Origin: Nitrospina sp.
Lineage (GTDB): Bacteria; Nitrospinota; Nitrospinia; Nitrospinales; VA-1
Reading direction: 5' to 3'
Length of the DNA stretch: 9,335 nucleotides
Assembly (NCBI GenBank): GCA_018647025.1
Contig: JABGTQ010000170.1
Location: 1 to 9,335, forward strand
In this document: positions 6,779 to 9,335 of the stretch, piece by piece
How the letters are laid out: every line of letters begins with the position of its first letter
How positions within the stretch are numbered: position 1 is the first letter of the stretch
The notes under the pieces: generated by a model
Seen by the model: only the letters and a program-made list of their open reading frames with translations
Database searches by the model: none
Told to the model about the DNA's origin: nothing
Position numbers and translations under genes: made by a program

Positions 6779-7716
6779 AATAGCCCAGTTCCTTTTAATC
6801 CTAAATACGATCCGTAAAGAATAGTAAGAATAATACCGTCTCTTTTTCTGATGACGTATCCCATACGAATTAATATGAGTAGTAAACAAGTTAGAACTGC
6901 AGCGTAGATAAGATCTATATAGATTTCTTCGTCAATAGTTAAAGGTTTAATCAACGACACGGTACCTATTACCATAAGGATATTAAATATATTACTGCCA
7001 AATACATTGCCAATAGCCATTTCTCCATGACCTTTCTTAGCTGCTATTATGGAGGAAGTAAGTTCCGGCAGACTTGTCCCAAGTGCAACGATACTTATAC
7101 CTATTAACCATTCGCTAACACCTAGGTTACGCGCAATATTAGTAGCTCCTTCAACCATACAATTTGCACCAATAACTAACATTGCTATTCCTATTGTCAC
7201 TAAACCAATTTGAAATGATGTTCTCTTATATTTTGAAAATAAATTTATATCTTCTAACGAAGCACCTGTAATTTCTTTTGATCGTAATGCTCTCCACAGA
7301 TAAACAATCAGAAGGCTGACCATAATAAAACCTTCTGTCCTGCTTAAATAGTTATTCCAGGAAAAGGTGACAATTATAAGCGAGGCAATTAACAAAGAGG
7401 GAGACTCGTCTAAAAATCTTTGTTTGTCAATTGTAAGAGGAATTATTAAGGCGGTTAGGCCTAAGACCAATCCTATATTTGCAATATTACTCCCAATGAT
7501 ATTTCCTAATGCTAAGTCCTCCGAACCTTGAAGAGAAGCAATTACTGAAACGGCTAATTCAGGGGTGGATGTACCGAATCCCATTACAGTAGCCCCAATA
7601 ATAAATGGGCTTACTCTTAATACTTGAGCTAGCCGCAAGCTTCCTGTTACAAGAAAATCTCCTCCATAATAAAGCAGAAATAAACTTAAAAAAATAAGTA
7701 CTAAGTCAATAAACAT
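6775..7716 (-). CDS. CaCA-family sodium/calcium (cation) exchanger, YrbG-like
   Basis: This integral-membrane antiporter probably exports Ca2+ in exchange for Na+ or H+. The 313-residue protein has the internal duplication of the family. The first alpha repeat has GTSTPE (48-53) and GSNIAN (75-80). The second has GTSLPE (213-218) and GSNIFN (240-245). The ion-coordinating acids E53 and E218 are both present. N245 occupies the site that is aspartate (D575) in the K+-dependent exchanger NCKX2, where Asn gives K+-independent transport; K+-independent exchange is therefore likely here. About ten hydrophobic helices are visible, with a hydrophilic loop around 145-168 between the halves. The ATG at 7716 has no clear Shine-Dalgarno. 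The gene is convergent with the bactofilin-TPR gene, and their stop codons overlap in TTAA. Cation specificity cannot be read from sequence. Confidence 0.9.
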   Translation of the reverse strand: MFIDLVLIFLSLFLLYYGGDFLVTGSLRLAQVLRVSPFIIGATVMGFGTSTPELAVSVIASLQGSEDLALGNIIGSNIANIGLVLGLTALIIPLTIDKQRFLDESPSLLIASLIIVTFSWNNYLSRTEGFIMVSLLIVYLWRALRSKEITGASLEDINLFSKYKRTSFQIGLVTIGIAMLVIGANCMVEGATNIARNLGVSEWLIGISIVALGTSLPELTSSIIAAKKGHGEMAIGNVFGSNIFNILMVIGTVSLIKPLTIDEEIYIDLIYAAVLTCLLLILIRMGYVIRKRDGIILTILYGSYLGLKGTGLF

Positions 7717-8206
7717 GAAGGAATAGAAGAGATAAGAATAGCTATGAGCCTAATAAATAAATTTTTATAAATACACATGAGAGTTTATCTAAGATCTAAT
7801 AAATTAAGAAAGACACCAAATATTGAGCGCTATTTTATTTTTCTTAATATAAATAAATTATTTTTCGTAGTAATTTGAATAGAGATTTTTAGTTCGGATA
7901 ACTTTTTAATTTATATGATTGTGAATATAGGGTTGGCTCGTAATTTTTGTTTTAAAGATTTTTATCATTATCGAAAGTTAATATCTGTTGTGGCGGTGAG
8001 TAGAATAAACATAAGTAACAATGCAGTTATATTCAACATTAATTATTTTTATAGAAATTTCGAAAAAGTTTAACTGAATGATTTAAGTTTTGAGCTAGTC
8101 GTAAATATGTAACTAATGAATATTAAGAAGCTTATAAAGTAATCAAAAACTAATTCTTTTCTATGCTAGCTACTTTATATTTCTGATTTTAAAAATAAGA
8201 ATTTAA
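7717..8206. other. Long AT-rich intergenic region without a convincing gene
   Basis: This 490-bp stretch separates the SPOR gene (upstream on the minus strand) from the exchanger gene and probably holds the exchanger promoter near its left side. I found no tRNA-like cloverleaf, no strong GC-rich terminator hairpin and no long repeat. One open frame of 52 codons runs on the plus strand from 7915 to 8073. It lacks a Shine-Dalgarno and any recognisable motif, and such a length is expected by chance here. A decayed gene or a small RNA cannot be excluded. Confidence 0.55.
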
Positions 8207-9139
8207 CTAAGATAGCGGGAGCTGGATAAAACTATTTTTAAAACCAAAATTAATTAGTTTTTTTCTTACTTGCTGTGCTTTACTTTTTGTTAAAAGACCT
8301 TTTGTCCGAACTGTGTATACTTTTTGGTTTCTTGTAATTAATTTTTGATTTGTTCTAAAGTTAGTATTTTTTAATTTCTCAACAAAAACGGTTGCATCTT
8401 TCTTTTTTGAGAATAATCCTAGTTCTAATATGTATGCTTTACCACTTTTTTTAATTGAAGGGTTGAAGCCAAGTTTTTTTAATTTTTCAAGTTTTAAAGT
8501 TAAGTCACTTTCTTTGTTAAATCTCTCTGAAGTTACTTCATATTTAGTTATTTTAAGGCTTTTAATGTAGGTTTCTGCCTTAAATCCTCTTTCTTCTATT
8601 TTTTTTGCAATATTTTGGGCATTATTTCTAATGGAAAATGTGCCAACTTGGACATAATAATTTTTAATTTGGGAAGGTATTGTTTTTTTTTCAGATAGCT
8701 GCTTGCTTATGGATGCATTTACGTCATTAAGAGTAGTTTTATTTTTTCCTGACGTTACGCTTTGAACTGATGTGGAGTTTTTATTTTTGTTAGTTATTAT
8801 TTTTTTATTGGTAGAGTCTTTTTTCTCCAGAGAAGAGTTTGATTGAAATTTATCCTTAGAGGTGACAGCTACTTGTTCAACAAGGCTAGATAGAGGTGAA
8901 TTGAAATATTGTCTCTTTTGAATGAATATTAGAGCAATAAGTGCAATTCCTACAGCAGAAATAATAGCTAATTTGGAGTTTTTTGTCCTTACTCTTTTTT
9001 CTGTCTTATAGTGGTTCTTAATTTGATCGTATTCATGAAGGTTATGTATTCGCTTATTGTATTTTTTCCAATCTGGGTTAATTTCTTGAGAGTGCGGATC
9101 TGAGTTTTTAAGAATTTTGTCATTTTTTGATTCAAGCAT
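8207..9139 (-). CDS. Single-pass membrane protein with two tandem C-terminal SPOR modules
   Basis: This is a likely peptidoglycan-binding envelope protein of 310 residues. A charged cytoplasmic segment (1-56, with a basic patch at 45-56) precedes one hydrophobic helix at about 57-73. A Ser/Thr/Lys/Asn-rich linker (about 80-158) follows, then two SPOR-like units. The first, about 160-230, opens with YYVQVGTF and has a helix with the NNAQNIAKKIEERGF pattern. The second, about 233-307, opens with AYILELGLFSKKKDA and ends in NSFIQL. SPOR domains bind glycan strands stripped of side peptides, typically at division septa. The overall plan (N-in anchor, disordered linker, C-terminal SPOR) resembles FtsN and DedD, but no FtsN-specific motif is visible, so I do not name it. 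The protein is unusually lysine-rich. The ATG at 9139 has only a weak purine-rich upstream stretch. Confidence 0.85.
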   Translation of the reverse strand: MLESKNDKILKNSDPHSQEINPDWKKYNKRIHNLHEYDQIKNHYKTEKRVRTKNSKLAIISAVGIALIALIFIQKRQYFNSPLSSLVEQVAVTSKDKFQSNSSLEKKDSTNKKIITNKNKNSTSVQSVTSGKNKTTLNDVNASISKQLSEKKTIPSQIKNYYVQVGTFSIRNNAQNIAKKIEERGFKAETYIKSLKITKYEVTSERFNKESDLTLKLEKLKKLGFNPSIKKSGKAYILELGLFSKKKDATVFVEKLKNTNFRTNQKLITRNQKVYTVRTKGLLTKSKAQQVRKKLINFGFKNSFIQLPLS

Positions 9140-9335
9140 TGATTGATTCTTTTGCTAAAAGTATTTAGAAAGAAGATTTTATAAATGGATAGTTTTCTTA
9201 GGACAACAGTAAAGCATGATGATAGGATATTTTTGTAAAGAATTAATCTATATAGTTATAATATTTCATTTATATGATGATATATTTCCCCTTATATTTC
9301 AATAAGTTTTATGATATTTACATGATTTAATGACA

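Noticed and set aside
7819..7835. AAATA...TATTT inverted repeat considered as a terminator for the SPOR or exchanger region.
   Set aside because: Five AT pairs around an eight-base loop are too weak, and no adjoining U-run in the right position makes it a convincing intrinsic terminator.
7915..8073. A 52-codon plus-strand open frame in the intergenic gap.
   Set aside because: There is no Shine-Dalgarno and no recognisable motif. By my estimate at least one stop-free run of this length is expected by chance across six frames of such AT-rich DNA.

Overview
The window is AT-rich chromosomal DNA, roughly one third G+C by eye, densely coded and with housekeeping content. The organism looks like a diderm (Gram-negative type) bacterium. 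A bactofilin, a membrane-anchored SPOR-domain protein and a phosphatidylserine-to-phosphatidylethanolamine pathway are all present. The order ilvN-ilvC-psd-pssA, with the short Psd and short class I IlvC, recalls deltaproteobacterial and Nitrospinota-type genomes. That placement is inferred from gene order and protein style, not from a marker gene. I see no mobile elements, rRNA, tRNA or CRISPR array.

Layout. Positions 1-2963 (minus strand) hold a probable operon read right to left: ilvN (acetolactate synthase regulatory subunit), ilvC (ketol-acid reductoisomerase), psd (phosphatidylserine decarboxylase) and pssA (phosphatidylserine synthase, cut by the left edge). The catalytic subunit gene ilvB, usually just upstream of ilvN, is missing; a divergent nth (endonuclease III, 3101-3754, plus) sits there instead. 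Next comes rph (RNase PH, 3780-4502, minus), convergent with nth. A 230-bp divergent intergenic region then leads to a large plus-strand gene (4733-6778) that is the highlight of the window. It encodes a bactofilin domain, a basic linker, one transmembrane helix and about 14 tandem TPR repeats in one 681-residue chain. It is convergent with, and overlaps by 4 bp, a minus-strand CaCA-family cation/calcium exchanger (6775-7716). After a 490-bp gap with no convincing gene comes a minus-strand, single-pass protein with two C-terminal SPOR modules (8207-9139). The last 196 bp are AT-rich upstream sequence.

How the genes fit together. ilvN and ilvC serve branched-chain amino acid synthesis. psd and pssA carry out the two consecutive steps CDP-diacylglycerol to phosphatidylserine to phosphatidylethanolamine. 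The right half is envelope-oriented: a cytoskeletal polymer domain joined through the membrane to a long, probably periplasmic, TPR scaffold, an ion exchanger, and a peptidoglycan-binding SPOR protein. A functional link among these three is only suggested by proximity; they are not one operon. The strongest candidate for something under-described is the bactofilin-TM-TPR fusion. It carries a run of ten A just after its membrane helix, at which a one-base slip would stop translation at once and release a bactofilin-plus-anchor form without the TPRs.
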